Shown here: piece by piece, positions 46,232 to 54,849 of the stretch
How the letters are laid out: every line of letters begins with the position of its first letter
How positions within the stretch are numbered: the first letter of the stretch is position 1
Assembly (NCBI RefSeq): GCF_004028095.1
Contig: NZ_SBHM01000007.1
Location: 496,001-560,000 of the forward strand
Source: Paenarthrobacter ureafaciens
GTDB taxonomy: Bacteria; Actinomycetota; Actinomycetes; Actinomycetales; Micrococcaceae
DNA: 64,000 nt
Direction: 5' to 3'
Notes under the pieces: model-generated
What the model was told of the DNA's origin: nothing
The model's input: only the letters and a program-made list of their open reading frames with translations
Databases searched by the model: none
Program-made: the position numbers and the translations under genes

Positions 46232-46410
46232 CCACCTTGCGGATCAAGCCCCGTGTAATTCAGCGGTCCGGCAACAATGTTGAGGGCGATCGTGGCGAAC
46301 TGTGAGCACTGCGCCGGTGGCGCGTTGTAATATCCCCGCTGCCCCGCAGCTATTGCACCGACGACCAACCACACCACTACGATCAGCCCGAGAATTGATC
46401 CGATACGCAT
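46207..46410 (-). CDS. small membrane protein (67 aa)
   Basis: MRIGSILGLIVVVWLVVGAI is a single N-terminal TM segment followed by a polar tail containing two Cys (QCSQF and GGCEVP) likely outside the cell. It overlaps the lipoprotein start by 25 nt. Function unknown. Confidence 0.7.
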   Translation of the reverse strand: MRIGSILGLIVVVWLVVGAIAAGQRGYYNAPPAQCSQFATIALNIVAGPLNYTGLDPQGGCEVPQPS

Positions 46411-46505
46411 TTTCCACCTCAATCAAAAGAATGGATAAACCCGGAACCGGGCGGATTATGGGCGAAGCCGTGGGCGATTATCCACCCACGGCTTCGAAGC
46501 CCCGA

Positions 46506-46769
46506 TCAATCCGTCGGATTAGGTTCAGTAGTTAAGCTGCGGTCGTCCGCAGTCTTTGCATCTTTTTCCTCAGCAGGTCCCGGCGGAGTAGCAGACTTGT
46601 TCGCTCCGGCGTCGGCAGCGTCGTCCGGATCTCCCCCGGCCCCACCGTCCGCCGGCACTTGCGCGCTGGCGAGCGGTGTTCCGAGATCCCGCGGGATCGG
46701 ATGGCCAGGGGTTGTTACTCCGTCATGGATGTGGCTAAGGCCCCCAGATTCCACTGGGTCCGAGGTCAT
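46506..46769 (-). CDS. small polar hypothetical protein (87 aa)
   Basis: MTSDPVESGGLSHIHDGV, then Asp/Ala/Pro-rich low-complexity sequence ending in TTEPNPTD. It overlaps the upstream small membrane protein stop by ATGA, supporting translation. No domain recognised. Confidence 0.55.
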   Translation of the reverse strand: MTSDPVESGGLSHIHDGVTTPGHPIPRDLGTPLASAQVPADGGAGGDPDDAADAGANKSATPPGPAEEKDAKTADDRSLTTEPNPTD

Positions 46770-46924
46770 ACGCGCGACCGCCCCCGTCCCAAAACCCATC
46801 CAATGAGGGCAAGAACAAGAAGGATAATTCCCACCCACAGCAGGAAACTTAGGGCCTGGTTGAATCCACCCACCAGCAGCAGGATGATCGCAATGACTCC
46901 GGCGATGATCAATAGTGTGTTCAT
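46766..46924 (-). CDS. small two-TM hydrophobic protein (52 aa)
   Basis: MNTLLIIAGVIAIILLLVGG and a second hydrophobic stretch SFLLWVGIILLVLALIGWVL, ending GRGRSRV. Alternative starts lie 4 and 8 codons upstream. Start chosen by AAGGGAT spacing. Resembles small envelope-stress proteins; function unknown. Confidence 0.6.
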   Translation of the reverse strand: MNTLLIIAGVIAIILLLVGGFNQALSFLLWVGIILLVLALIGWVLGRGRSRV

Positions 46925-47192
46925 GTAGCTACGCATCCCTTCAAACAAATTTCTGTCCAGTTAGGAAGGCATCCGCCGGGACCCCAAATGAAGTCCCACC
47001 CCATACCAACGGGCACCAACGGAGAATGTTCTCCTTATTCCGTACCTACCCATAATGGCTATGGTTCAAACAGAGCAACCACTACGGGAAGCACGTGCAC
47101 AGCTTCATAATAAGCACGCTTTGTGTTTTGGCGAAGTGATTTGATGCCGAACATTTTTCGAGGCGGATCGCCCTGTCAATGCGTTTCCCCGC
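46925..47192. other. 268-bp intergenic region
   Basis: No gene seen. It contains one operator-like inverted repeat, GGAGAATGTTCTCC at 47021-47034, and a somewhat AT-richer part near 47100-47150 that could hold the promoter of the small membrane protein genes. Confidence 0.4.
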
Positions 47193-47927
47193 CTACACCC
47201 TCGGGCGCATCAACGGCGGGTTCAGCACCGCCCGGGTGGGGTGCCCCGCCGTCGAACGCGCCTCCTCCGCGAGCCTGAAGAGTGCCGCCGGCCTGCCCGC
47301 ATCGCCCGCGGTCATGCGCCCTGTGTCCTCAAGGAAGCCGGGCGTGCCGGTGGCCTTGCGATGGAAGTTTCGCGGGTCCAGGCGGGTCCCCCAAACGGCC
47401 TCGTAGACGGCCCGTAATTGGGCGATGGTGAACTCTTCGCCGCAGAACGCCGCGCCCAAAGGCGAGTACTCCAACTTGGCCCTGGCCCGTTCCACGGCAT
47501 CTTCCAGGATCTGCGCATGGTCGAAGGCCAAATCCACCTCGCCATTGGCCACGCGTTCCACCGGATACCACGCCGCTTGCTCGGCGTCACTGCCGGCGGA
47601 CAGGACGGGAAAGTCGGGCGCCAGCAGAAGGTGCGCCACGGTGAGGACGTCGCCACGGGGGTCACGACCCTTGGGGCCGTAGCTCGCCAACTGCTCCAAA
47701 TAGCCTGGCAAACGTTCGACGCCGGTTTCCTCGCCCAGTTCGCGGATCGCTGCTTCCACGAGGTCCTCGCCGGGCAAGACGAAACCGCCGGGGAGGGCGA
47801 GCCGTCCGCGGAACGGCTCGATGAGGCGGGTGATGAGGAGGACGCAGAGCTCACCGCCGCGGACGGTAAGGGCAACGATGTCCACCGTGACGGGGAAGCT
47901 CGCGGGTGCTGGAACAGCTTGTGTCAT
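47193..47927 (-). CDS. NrtR-type Nudix transcriptional regulator
   Basis: A 244-residue protein: an N-terminal Nudix domain with an intact box (GFVLPGEDLVEAAIREL...EETGV) and a C-terminal winged-helix part (FTIAQLRAVYEAVWGTRLD, then RNFHRKATGTPGFLEDTG, the DNA-contacting segment of NrtR). NrtR proteins bind ADP-ribose and repress NAD-metabolism genes. Two matching operators lie between it and the divergent SPFH/NAD-kinase-like genes. Symbol withheld because the ortholog group is not proven. Confidence 0.9.
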   Translation of the reverse strand: MTQAVPAPASFPVTVDIVALTVRGGELCVLLITRLIEPFRGRLALPGGFVLPGEDLVEAAIRELGEETGVERLPGYLEQLASYGPKGRDPRGDVLTVAHLLLAPDFPVLSAGSDAEQAAWYPVERVANGEVDLAFDHAQILEDAVERARAKLEYSPLGAAFCGEEFTIAQLRAVYEAVWGTRLDPRNFHRKATGTPGFLEDTGRMTAGDAGRPAALFRLAEEARSTAGHPTRAVLNPPLMRPRV

Positions 47928-47945
47928 GCGGCAATCCTACGGCAT

Positions 47946-47966
47946 TTATCGTCATGTTGACATTAA
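47946..47966. promoter_or_regulatory. NrtR operator 1
   Basis: TTATCGTCA-TGT-TGACATTAA, a 21-bp imperfect palindrome 20 bp from the regulator start. Arms match 7 of 9 positions. Confidence 0.75.
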
Positions 47967-47990
47967 TAGTTCCAGCGCCCTAGAGTGTGG

Positions 47991-48011
47991 TTATCGTCAG
48001 ATAGACGATAA
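47991..48011. promoter_or_regulatory. NrtR operator 2
   Basis: TTATCGTC-N5-GACGATAA, a perfect 21-bp palindrome whose start is 45 bp from operator 1 and which lies just upstream of the SPFH gene. Arms fit the known actinobacterial NrtR style with GTC/GAC cores. Confidence 0.85.
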
Positions 48012-48032
48012 CTCTTCAAATCAAGGAGCATC

Positions 48033-49058
48033 ATGGCAACCATCAAGCGATACCCCTGGATCAGCCACTTCCTCGGCAGCCCCACCGGCTACGTCGTGCA
48101 CCTGCAAAAGGGCGCGGTGAAGCACCAAGGAGTGGGCCAGGCGTTCTGGTTCCGGCCCGTGAATTCCGTGCTCAGCGAAGTGCCGGTAGATGATCAGGAA
48201 CTCCCCACCCTCTTCCACGCCATTACCCGGGACCACCAGGACGTCACAGTGCAGGCCAACGTCACCTACCGGTTCGTGGATCCTGTGGCGGTGTCGACTC
48301 GGCTCGACTTTGGCCTGCAAACACCGGGGTCCGCGCCGGCAACGGGACGCGAGCAGGTCTCCACCATCATCGGGCAGCTCTGCCAGAGCCACGCGATCGA
48401 CCAGATTGCCGCCACCACCCTGGCCGAAGCCTTGGAACGCGGCGTCAGCCAGCTGCGGATAGTGCTCACCGAAGCCCTCCGCGCAGACGCCCGGCTGCAA
48501 TCCACCGGCATCGAAATCCTCGGGGTGCAGGTCCTGGCAGTCCGACCCGAGTCCGACGTCGAACGTGCCCTGCAGACACCCGTCCGCGAACAGCTGCAAG
48601 CCGAAGCGGACCGGGCTGTCTACGAAAGGCGGGCGGTCGCCGTCGAACGTGAACGCACCATCTCCGAAAACGAGATGGCCAGCCAAATCGAACTGGCCGT
48701 TCGGCGCGAGAACCTCGTGGCGCAGGAGGGCGTTAACGCCCGTCGGGCAGCGGAGGAAAAGGCCGCAGCCGGCCTCATCGAGGCCCAGGGTTCGGCCGAG
48801 CGCAAGGGCATCGGCGCTGCGGCCGAAGCCAACCAGATCCGGCTGGTGGGTGAAGCAGCTGCCGCACGTGAAGCTGCCACCATGGAGGTCTACCGGGGCA
48901 TGGAACAGTCCACGCTGCTTGCCCTCGCCCTGCGGGACGCAGCCGGTTCGCTGCCGAACATCGGCAACTTGACCATCACCCCGGACCTCCTGAGCGGAGC
49001 CCTGGCCGGACTGTTCAAGGATCAGAACGGACAAGCACCGGCACCGGCCGCCAAGTAA
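48033..49058 (+). CDS. SPFH/band-7 domain protein
   Basis: A 341-residue stomatin/flotillin-type protein. It lacks a clear TM segment; the SPFH domain spans about residues 20-195 (VTVQANVTYRFVDPVAVSTR, then TGIEILGVQVLAVRPESDVERAL in part), followed by an Ala/Glu coiled-coil (EKAAAGLIEAQGSAERK). AAGGAG precedes ATG. It is the first gene behind the NrtR operators and is followed after 10 bp by an NAD-kinase-like gene. Membrane microdomain scaffold is the family role. Confidence 0.9.
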   Translation: MATIKRYPWISHFLGSPTGYVVHLQKGAVKHQGVGQAFWFRPVNSVLSEVPVDDQELPTLFHAITRDHQDVTVQANVTYRFVDPVAVSTRLDFGLQTPGSAPATGREQVSTIIGQLCQSHAIDQIAATTLAEALERGVSQLRIVLTEALRADARLQSTGIEILGVQVLAVRPESDVERALQTPVREQLQAEADRAVYERRAVAVERERTISENEMASQIELAVRRENLVAQEGVNARRAAEEKAAAGLIEAQGSAERKGIGAAAEANQIRLVGEAAAAREAATMEVYRGMEQSTLLALALRDAAGSLPNIGNLTITPDLLSGALAGLFKDQNGQAPAPAAK

Positions 49059-49068
49059 GGATCAGACC

Positions 49069-49971
49069 ATGGCAACTCCACGCATCGTCATCGTTCACAG
49101 GCGTACCGAACTCCAGGAACTCCTGGACCGCCACTCGACCCGCGGACAGGCTGAGTTCTTCCTCCGGACCCGTGGCCGAAGCCTCGAAGAAGTTCAGCAA
49201 CGCCACGACCACCTCACCGCAGCCCTCGCCACCGTGCGGGGAGCGGTCCCGGCCGAATGGCGGCAAGCCGAAGTGGAGCGGGCCGACCTCAGCCGTTTCC
49301 TCCTGACAGCAGAGGACATCATCGTGGCCGTGGGCCAGGACGGTCTGGTGGCCAATGCCGCCAAGTACCTTTCCGGGCAACCGGTCATCGGCGTGGATCC
49401 GGAGCCTGGAGCCAATCCCGGCGTCCTGGTGCGGCACACGCCCGCGGCGGCAGCGGCCATGATCCGCGCCGGCGACCCGAACCGCCTGCGCTGCCTGGAC
49501 CTCACCACCGTGACGGCAACGCTCGACGACGGGCAGCAGCTTTCGGCGCTCAACGAGATTTTCGTGGGGCACGCCTCCCACCAGTCCGCCAGGTACCAGT
49601 TGACGGCGCCAAGTTTTACAAGTTCCGGTGGTCAAACCGAGCGGCAGTCCTCATCGGGATTGATCGTCTCCACCGGCACCGGAGCCACCGGCTGGTGCGC
49701 CTCAATCGCACTGGAACGCGGCGGCAGGGCCCTGCCCGCACCGACTGACCCGACGCTTGCGTGGTTTGTCCGCGAAGCCTGGCCGTCGCCCGTTACGGGA
49801 GCTTCCCTCACTGAAGGCCTCCTGCAAGCCGGCGAAGTCCTCCGCATCACCGTCGCATCGGACCAACTGGTGGTGTTCGGCGACGGCATGGAAGATGACC
49901 GGCTGATCGCCTCATGGGGGCAGGAAATCACAGTGCAGGCAGGGCAGCGGCCGCTGCGGCTGGTGGTTTAG
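49069..49971 (+). CDS. NAD kinase-like protein
   Basis: A 300-residue protein with the ATP-NAD kinase fold. The GGDG motif is GQDG (VAVGQDGLVANAAKYL), the NE motif is present in LNEIFVGHASHQSARYQL, and the glycine loop reads VSTGTGATGW. It is therefore a divergent paralog of the housekeeping NadK; NADP formation or nucleotide sensing are both possible. Cotranscribed with SPFH under NrtR-type operators, which fits a link to NAD status. Confidence 0.8.
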   Translation: MATPRIVIVHRRTELQELLDRHSTRGQAEFFLRTRGRSLEEVQQRHDHLTAALATVRGAVPAEWRQAEVERADLSRFLLTAEDIIVAVGQDGLVANAAKYLSGQPVIGVDPEPGANPGVLVRHTPAAAAAMIRAGDPNRLRCLDLTTVTATLDDGQQLSALNEIFVGHASHQSARYQLTAPSFTSSGGQTERQSSSGLIVSTGTGATGWCASIALERGGRALPAPTDPTLAWFVREAWPSPVTGASLTEGLLQAGEVLRITVASDQLVVFGDGMEDDRLIASWGQEITVQAGQRPLRLVV

Positions 49972-50045
49972 CGGGCGAGGTTGGCAGCGGTTAGTTTGGT
50001 ACTGTCCGCAGGAAACCCTGTTGAGGTACATCTGCGTGAAGGCGG

Positions 50046-50741
50046 TCAGCCACGGATTGCGTAGTCTTGCAAGAGTTTCCGCAGGACTCTCCTACCGGCT
50101 GACTGCTCCCGTGTTGCCATTGACTCAGCCAAATCCAGGGCAATGGCAGCTACAGGAACTCCGTTGCGGAGTCCCTCTTCAAAGTCGATCTCCCGTAGCG
50201 TGACATTGCCGTCCTCTGATTCCTCCATGTGGAACGCCGCGGCCATTTCGTCTGCCGTACCCACCGGAACGTAACCGTCCAAAAAACCGTCGCCACCGGA
50301 GAGACCGAACACAGCCCCCATACCGGCTGCCCGCATTGCCGCTCCGCCTGTAGGCAGCACGTGTTCCTGCAACTTCCCAACAGCTTCCGTCGTCGCCCGA
50401 AACGTTCTGACCGTTGCCCGTTTCCGGGCCGCAACCATGACATCCTCGACGCTGCGGCCCTGCAACGATGTTCGCAAGCGGTAGCGCTCGTGGGGATTCA
50501 ACCATGGCGCCGCCTCACCGCTCAGGAGCGCTATTGCCGCCCAGGCTGTCTTGGAGCTCCATGCTCGACCGGTCCCCCGCGGTCTATGGAGAGCCCGGTT
50601 CAACGAATCACTGCTGATGAGTAGTAATCCACCACCCCGCAGCGTCTTCAGGTGACCTTGGCTCACCATATTGCGCACCTGCCGCTGGCTCACGTGAAGA
50701 CGTTCAGCGACTTCTGCGGTTGTGAGATAAGTCGATACCAT
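50046..50741 (-). CDS. excisionase-type HTH regulator
   Basis: A 231-residue protein. Residues 4-55 form an excisionase/MerR-type HTH (YLTTAEVAERLHVSQRQVRNMVSQG). The C-terminal two thirds are helical with a Gly-rich turn (GLSGGDGFLDGY) and no recognised catalytic motif. The start MVSTYLT is adjacent to a 34-bp palindrome, so autorepression is likely. It may be an antitoxin whose partner is missing or fused. Confidence 0.7.
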   Translation of the reverse strand: MVSTYLTTAEVAERLHVSQRQVRNMVSQGHLKTLRGGGLLLISSDSLNRALHRPRGTGRAWSSKTAWAAIALLSGEAAPWLNPHERYRLRTSLQGRSVEDVMVAARKRATVRTFRATTEAVGKLQEHVLPTGGAAMRAAGMGAVFGLSGGDGFLDGYVPVGTADEMAAAFHMEESEDGNVTLREIDFEEGLRNGVPVAAIALDLAESMATREQSAGRRVLRKLLQDYAIRG

Positions 50742-50760
50742 AGACAGAAGACTACCGCGA

Positions 50761-50794
50761 GGGGAAGTCTTTTGTGCATACAAAATACTTCCCC
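50761..50794. promoter_or_regulatory. 34-bp palindromic operator
   Basis: GGGGAAGT-CT-TTTGT and ACAAA-AT-ACTTCCCC arms around GCAT (14 of 15 positions pair), starting 20 bp upstream of the HTH gene. A further TTTGTGCA half-site follows at about 50807-50814. Confidence 0.7.
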
Positions 50795-50917
50795 GCGCGG
50801 AATATATTTGTGCACTGTCGGCTCGATGTGATGTTCGCGTCCCACGCCCACTCCCGCTCCCAGCCCGGCAGTGCTAGCATTCCCATGATCGTGAGAACCA
50901 AGCAGGAGGTGAGACCC

Positions 50918-50977
50918 ATGTACGCAGTATCCGCAATGGGCGCTCCCCCGCAGCCCACGATTCCGCGACGCAAGTAG
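50918..50977 (+). CDS. 19-residue leader peptide
   Basis: MYAVSAMGAPPQPTIPRRK is preceded by a near-perfect ribosome-binding site (AGGAGGTGAG) and ends 43 bp before a patatin-like gene. Part of its coding sequence (50939-50947) can pair with 50986-50994, and that segment can instead pair with the patatin ribosome-binding region. Pro-Pro and Arg-Arg-Lys in the peptide could slow ribosomes. This layout suggests translational attenuation. No homologous leader is known to me. Confidence 0.6.
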   Translation: MYAVSAMGAPPQPTIPRRK

Positions 50978-51020
50978 TCGCCACCGGGAGCGCCAATCCT
51001 CTTTCGTGAAGGGCTCTCCC
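50939..51020 (+). promoter_or_regulatory. mutually exclusive RNA pairing before patatin gene
   Basis: GGGAGCGCC at 50986-50994 pairs perfectly with GGCGCTCCC (50939-50947, inside the leader peptide) or, with one mismatch, with GGCTCTCCC (51012-51020), which abuts the patatin ATG and covers its AAGGG. Confidence 0.6.
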
Positions 51021-51923
51021 ATGAACACAACGCTTTCCCAAGGCATCACGCGTGCCCGGGCCTTGGTGCTCGGTGGCGGAGGTTCCACCGGCAATGCCTG
51101 GTTGACCGGCGTCATCGCCGGCCTGGCGGACGCGGGCCTCGATGTCACCAACGCCGACCTCACCATCGGCACATCGGCCGGCTCAACCGCTGCCGCCCAA
51201 ATCAGTGGCGCTCCTATCGCTGAGTTGTATGCCGCAACCGTTCAAGCTCCCGCCAGCCGGACCTCGGCGCCCGCCAAAGGCAGGGACGTATCTGCCCACA
51301 TGGAACGGACTGCCCGGATCATCGCCTCTTCCGCGGATCCTGCAGACATGCGACGCCGGATGGGGGCTGCGGCGCTCGAACTGCAAGCCGCGTTGGACCC
51401 TTCCACACAGGAACGATGGCGCGCTACGGTGGCGGCCAGACTTCCCCGGCAGGAATGGCCGCAACAGCAAATCCTCATCACAACCGTTGATGCAGGCACC
51501 GGCGAACCTGTCGAGTTCGGCAACAGCAGCGGGGTGGACCTGGTTGACGCCGTTGCAGCCAGTTGCGCCAGCGGCTTCGCGTACAGGATTGGCAGCGCAG
51601 ACTATATCGACGGCGGCTACCGCTCCAACGCTGAAAATGCGGACCTTGCGGCTGGTTTCAGGAGAGTGCTGGTCCTTTCGCCTTTCGGTGGTCGAACCCG
51701 GACTCCTGAAGCGTGGAAGCAGGACCTCGCCTCCCACATCGAGGTTCTGCGAGCTGGCGGCAACCAAGTGGAGACGATTCTCCCCGCCGTTGAGTCGGAA
51801 CATCTGTTCGGTGCCAACGCCATGGATTTCTCCCTCCGTCCGGCCGCAGCGGTGGCAGGCTTTGAGCAAGGAAAAAGCCTGGCCAGCGGGCTTTCCGGGT
51901 TCTGGAAAGGGCCCCTCACTTAG
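51021..51923 (+). CDS. patatin-like phospholipase
   Basis: A 300-residue patatin-fold acyl hydrolase. Oxyanion motif GGGGSTG (residues 18-24), nucleophile Ser52 in GTSAGS and Asp197 in YIDGGYRSN complete the Ser-Asp dyad. The ATG is favoured over an in-frame GTG 15 nt upstream because AAGGG is correctly spaced. No signal peptide, so cytosolic or membrane-surface. Expression may be controlled by the leader peptide upstream. Substrate lipid unknown. Confidence 0.9.
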   Translation: MNTTLSQGITRARALVLGGGGSTGNAWLTGVIAGLADAGLDVTNADLTIGTSAGSTAAAQISGAPIAELYAATVQAPASRTSAPAKGRDVSAHMERTARIIASSADPADMRRRMGAAALELQAALDPSTQERWRATVAARLPRQEWPQQQILITTVDAGTGEPVEFGNSSGVDLVDAVAASCASGFAYRIGSADYIDGGYRSNAENADLAAGFRRVLVLSPFGGRTRTPEAWKQDLASHIEVLRAGGNQVETILPAVESEHLFGANAMDFSLRPAAAVAGFEQGKSLASGLSGFWKGPLT

Positions 51924-52027
51924 CCCCTGACCAGCCGGGAGTCAACCGTTGTCCCTCCCGAAGCCCCGGAGTAGGGTGGCCGGACCGCCAACCCTCAACA
52001 AACTCTGGGTAATTTCTGGGAGACACC

Positions 52028-53893
52028 ATGAGACTTAAGAGACGTCAGTTTGCCGCGGCCACTGCCGCGTTGGCACTTAGTGTAAGCAGCGCAGCAGTGG
52101 CCAGTCCGGCTTTTGCGGACCCCCGGCAAACCGAAAAGAACCCCACGGCCACGGGCTACGGCGGCGCCGTCAGCACGGTGGATCCGGAGGCATCCGCAGC
52201 GGCCATCGAAGTATTGAAGCGGGGCGGCAACGCGGCCGACGCAGCGGTCGCTGCTGCTGCCACCCTCGGCGTAACTGAGCCCTACAGCGCCGGCATCGGC
52301 GGTGGCGGCTACTTCGTCTACTACGACGCCAAGACCGGTGAAGTCGGAACCATAGACGGCCGCGAAACGGCACCTGCGGCAATGCCCCATGATGCGTTCA
52401 TCAATCCTGCTACCGGCGAGCCCTACAAATTCACGCCGGATCTGGTCACCAGCGGCGTCTCTGTTGGTGTTCCCGGTACTGCGGCTACATGGGAACGCGC
52501 TTTGGAACGGTGGGGAACCTTGGGCCTGGACGAGGCCCTGAAACCGGCCATCAAGGTCGCCAACCGCGGCTTCGTGGTGGATGAGACTTTCCGTCAGCAG
52601 ACCGAGGACAACAAGGCACGGTTCAGCAACTTCACCTCCACACAGCAACTCTTCCTCCCCGGCGGTGAGTCTCCCGCCGTCGGAAGTATCTTCAAGAACC
52701 CCGAGCTGGCGGCAACATACCGCCTGCTTGCCAAGGAGGGGACAAGCGCGTTCTATAACGGCCCGCTGGCTGAGGAAATCGCTGCCACGGTCCAGGCGCC
52801 GCCCAAGGTAGCGGAACCCACCCTGCCTGTGCCTGTAGGTTTCATGACTGCCCAGGACCTGGCCGACTACAAAGTCCTGAACCAGGATCCCACCCACATG
52901 AAGTACCGCGGCTACGACGTCTATGGAATGGCACCCTCGAGCAGCGGAGGCACCACTGTCGGCGAGGCCTTGAACATTCTTGAGCCGTACAACCTCAGCG
53001 AAATGCAGCCAGCAGACGCCCTGCACCACTACTTCGAGGCGAGCGCCCTGGCGTTCGCCGACCGTGGCGCCTACGTGGGTGACCCCGCGTCCGTTGATGT
53101 TCCTACGGACATCTTGCTGGACCCGGCCTTCGGCAAGGAACGCTCTTGCCTGATCAACCCGACGGCGGCGGCAACCAAGCCTGTAAAACCCGGGGACGTA
53201 GAGAATTACGACGGCGCGTGCCCGGCTTCCGCTGCGCCGCTCGCTGATGAGACGGACACCGAGAACATCTCCACTACCAACCTGACGGTCGCTGACAAGT
53301 GGGGCAACGTGGTGGAGTACACGCTGACAATCGAACAAACAGGAGGATCGGGCATTGTTGTTCCGGGTCGGGGATTCCTGCTGAACAACGAGTTGACGGA
53401 CTTCAGCACGGTCTACAACCCCGAGGACCCGAACCGTATTGAACCAGGCAAGCGGCCACGGTCATCGATGTCACCCACCATCATCCTGGATGAGGGCAAG
53501 CCATTCCTGGCCCTCGGTTCGCCGGGTGGTTCAACGATCATCACCACCGTGCTTCAGACGATTTTGAACCGGGTCGATTTGGGCATGGACATCTCGGAAG
53601 CCCTGGCAGCTCCCCGGGCAGCCCAACGAAACACGGTAACGGTGACAGCCGAACCGGCTTTCATACAGAGCTATGGATCCCAGCTCACCGCCCTTGGCCA
53701 CGAACTGGTCCCGGCCGGAGACGCCTTCACATCCGCAGCCGAGATTGGTGCTGCCACGGCCATCGAGTTCGGTGAAGATGGCAAGCTCGTTGCCGTGGCG
53801 GAGCCGGAGCGGCGGGGTGGTGGATCGGCCATGGTGGTTTCGTCCGGTGACCAGCCGTCGAATGGCCACGGGAAGGGCCCGAAGTCCAAGTAG
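52028..53893 (+). CDS. ggt: gamma-glutamyltransferase
   Basis: A 621-residue proenzyme exported probably by Tat (RRQFAAATAALALS then cleavage near SPAFA). Autoprocessing Thr416 opens the small subunit at TTNLTVADKWGN; GKRPRSSMSPTIIL and the GSPGGS loop are typical. It transfers or hydrolyses gamma-glutamyl groups outside the cell; in Actinobacteria without glutathione the natural donor is uncertain. The C-terminal 25 residues are polar and Gly/Lys-rich. Confidence 0.94.
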   Translation: MRLKRRQFAAATAALALSVSSAAVASPAFADPRQTEKNPTATGYGGAVSTVDPEASAAAIEVLKRGGNAADAAVAAAATLGVTEPYSAGIGGGGYFVYYDAKTGEVGTIDGRETAPAAMPHDAFINPATGEPYKFTPDLVTSGVSVGVPGTAATWERALERWGTLGLDEALKPAIKVANRGFVVDETFRQQTEDNKARFSNFTSTQQLFLPGGESPAVGSIFKNPELAATYRLLAKEGTSAFYNGPLAEEIAATVQAPPKVAEPTLPVPVGFMTAQDLADYKVLNQDPTHMKYRGYDVYGMAPSSSGGTTVGEALNILEPYNLSEMQPADALHHYFEASALAFADRGAYVGDPASVDVPTDILLDPAFGKERSCLINPTAAATKPVKPGDVENYDGACPASAAPLADETDTENISTTNLTVADKWGNVVEYTLTIEQTGGSGIVVPGRGFLLNNELTDFSTVYNPEDPNRIEPGKRPRSSMSPTIILDEGKPFLALGSPGGSTIITTVLQTILNRVDLGMDISEALAAPRAAQRNTVTVTAEPAFIQSYGSQLTALGHELVPAGDAFTSAAEIGAATAIEFGEDGKLVAVAEPERRGGGSAMVVSSGDQPSNGHGKGPKSK

Positions 53894-53928
53894 TCCTACA
53901 GGTTGAAACCCGGGAAGCCAGGGCAGGC

Positions 53929-54111
53929 CTATTCACGGTCCGCTCTGGCTTCCTCCCGTGAACGCCATAGTGCTCCAAGAGCGCCCAGAGAGCAGATGAC
54001 CCCCGTCAGTAACGGCCACACCGAGCCGCTTTGATTGGAGAAAAGGGCGTACACGGCATAAGCGCCCAAGAGTAGGGCAAGCATGAGCCAGACGAGTGAT
54101 CTGTGATTCAT
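53929..54111 (-). CDS. small two-TM membrane protein, end of RiPP cluster
   Basis: A 60-residue protein: MNHRSLVWLMLALLLGAYAVYALF and WPLLTGVICSLGALGALW segments (first quoted partly as two halves LVWLMLALLLGAY and AVYALF), charged tail RSREEARADRE. AAGGAACG precedes ATG. It follows the ABC permeases by 42 bp on the same strand and could be an immunity or accessory protein. Function inferred from position only. Confidence 0.6.
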   Translation of the reverse strand: MNHRSLVWLMLALLLGAYAVYALFSNQSGSVWPLLTGVICSLGALGALWRSREEARADRE

Positions 54112-54153
54112 GGTTCGTTCCTTTCGCGGCTTAGGTCCAGCGGCAGAGGGGGT

Positions 54154-54849
54154 TTAGCGAAGGTCGCGGTGGGAGAAAACGGCCCCGGCGGAGCCGAGCA
54201 ACAGCACCAGCCAGCACAGCGACCCCAGGAGCGGCATGGAGTTGATGCGTCCTTCTGCAACGCTGGTGGACCACTCCGATGTCAGCACCGGGAAGAAGAA
54301 GCCGGTGGTTAGCCCCGCACCAGAAAGGAACTCGGGGAGGGCAAGCGTCAACGGCACCACGAAGAATGCCACCAGATGGTTACGGACAAGGGATCCGACG
54401 GCAAAGCCCCACATGGAACCCACAGCAGCGACGCCCGCAAACGCCCCGGCCGCAAAGAAGTTGGTTGGGTGTCCGCCGACCGGGAGCATGATGAGCACCA
54501 GCACTGTTCCCACTGCGCCGCCCGCGAGCATCGATGCAAGAAATGTGGAAGCTGCCCGGGATGCAAAGATCGGTGCTCGGCTGAACAGGAGGACCCTCCG
54601 GTGCAAGGAGCCACGACGGAAGTCGACCGTAAAGGCGAAGGATCCCAGCACCGCCCCGACCGTGAGCATCACCGACAGCGCCGGTCCCAGAAGGGCAGCG
54701 CCCAGCTGACCGACACGTACCTCATGTGCCAAGCTGGAAACGATGGGTATGGCAATCAGGCCAACCGCAATGAGTGCAGCGATACCCGCGCCCCGCCACA
54801 GCCAGGGTCTGCTGAGCTCAGCGGACAAGACGGATCCCGGAGGAAACAC
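54154..54849 (-). CDS. ABC-2 type permease 2 of the RiPP cluster
   Basis: A 231-residue protein with six predicted TM segments. GTG start directly after the stop of permease 1. The pattern (long first cytoplasmic stretch, FRRGSLHRRVLLFSRA loop) fits ABC-2 exporters. Expected to export the mature daptide-like peptide or give self-protection with the ATPase encoded upstream. Confidence 0.82.
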   Translation of the reverse strand: MFPPGSVLSAELSRPWLWRGAGIAALIAVGLIAIPIVSSLAHEVRVGQLGAALLGPALSVMLTVGAVLGSFAFTVDFRRGSLHRRVLLFSRAPIFASRAASTFLASMLAGGAVGTVLVLIMLPVGGHPTNFFAAGAFAGVAAVGSMWGFAVGSLVRNHLVAFFVVPLTLALPEFLSGAGLTTGFFFPVLTSEWSTSVAEGRINSMPLLGSLCWLVLLLGSAGAVFSHRDLR

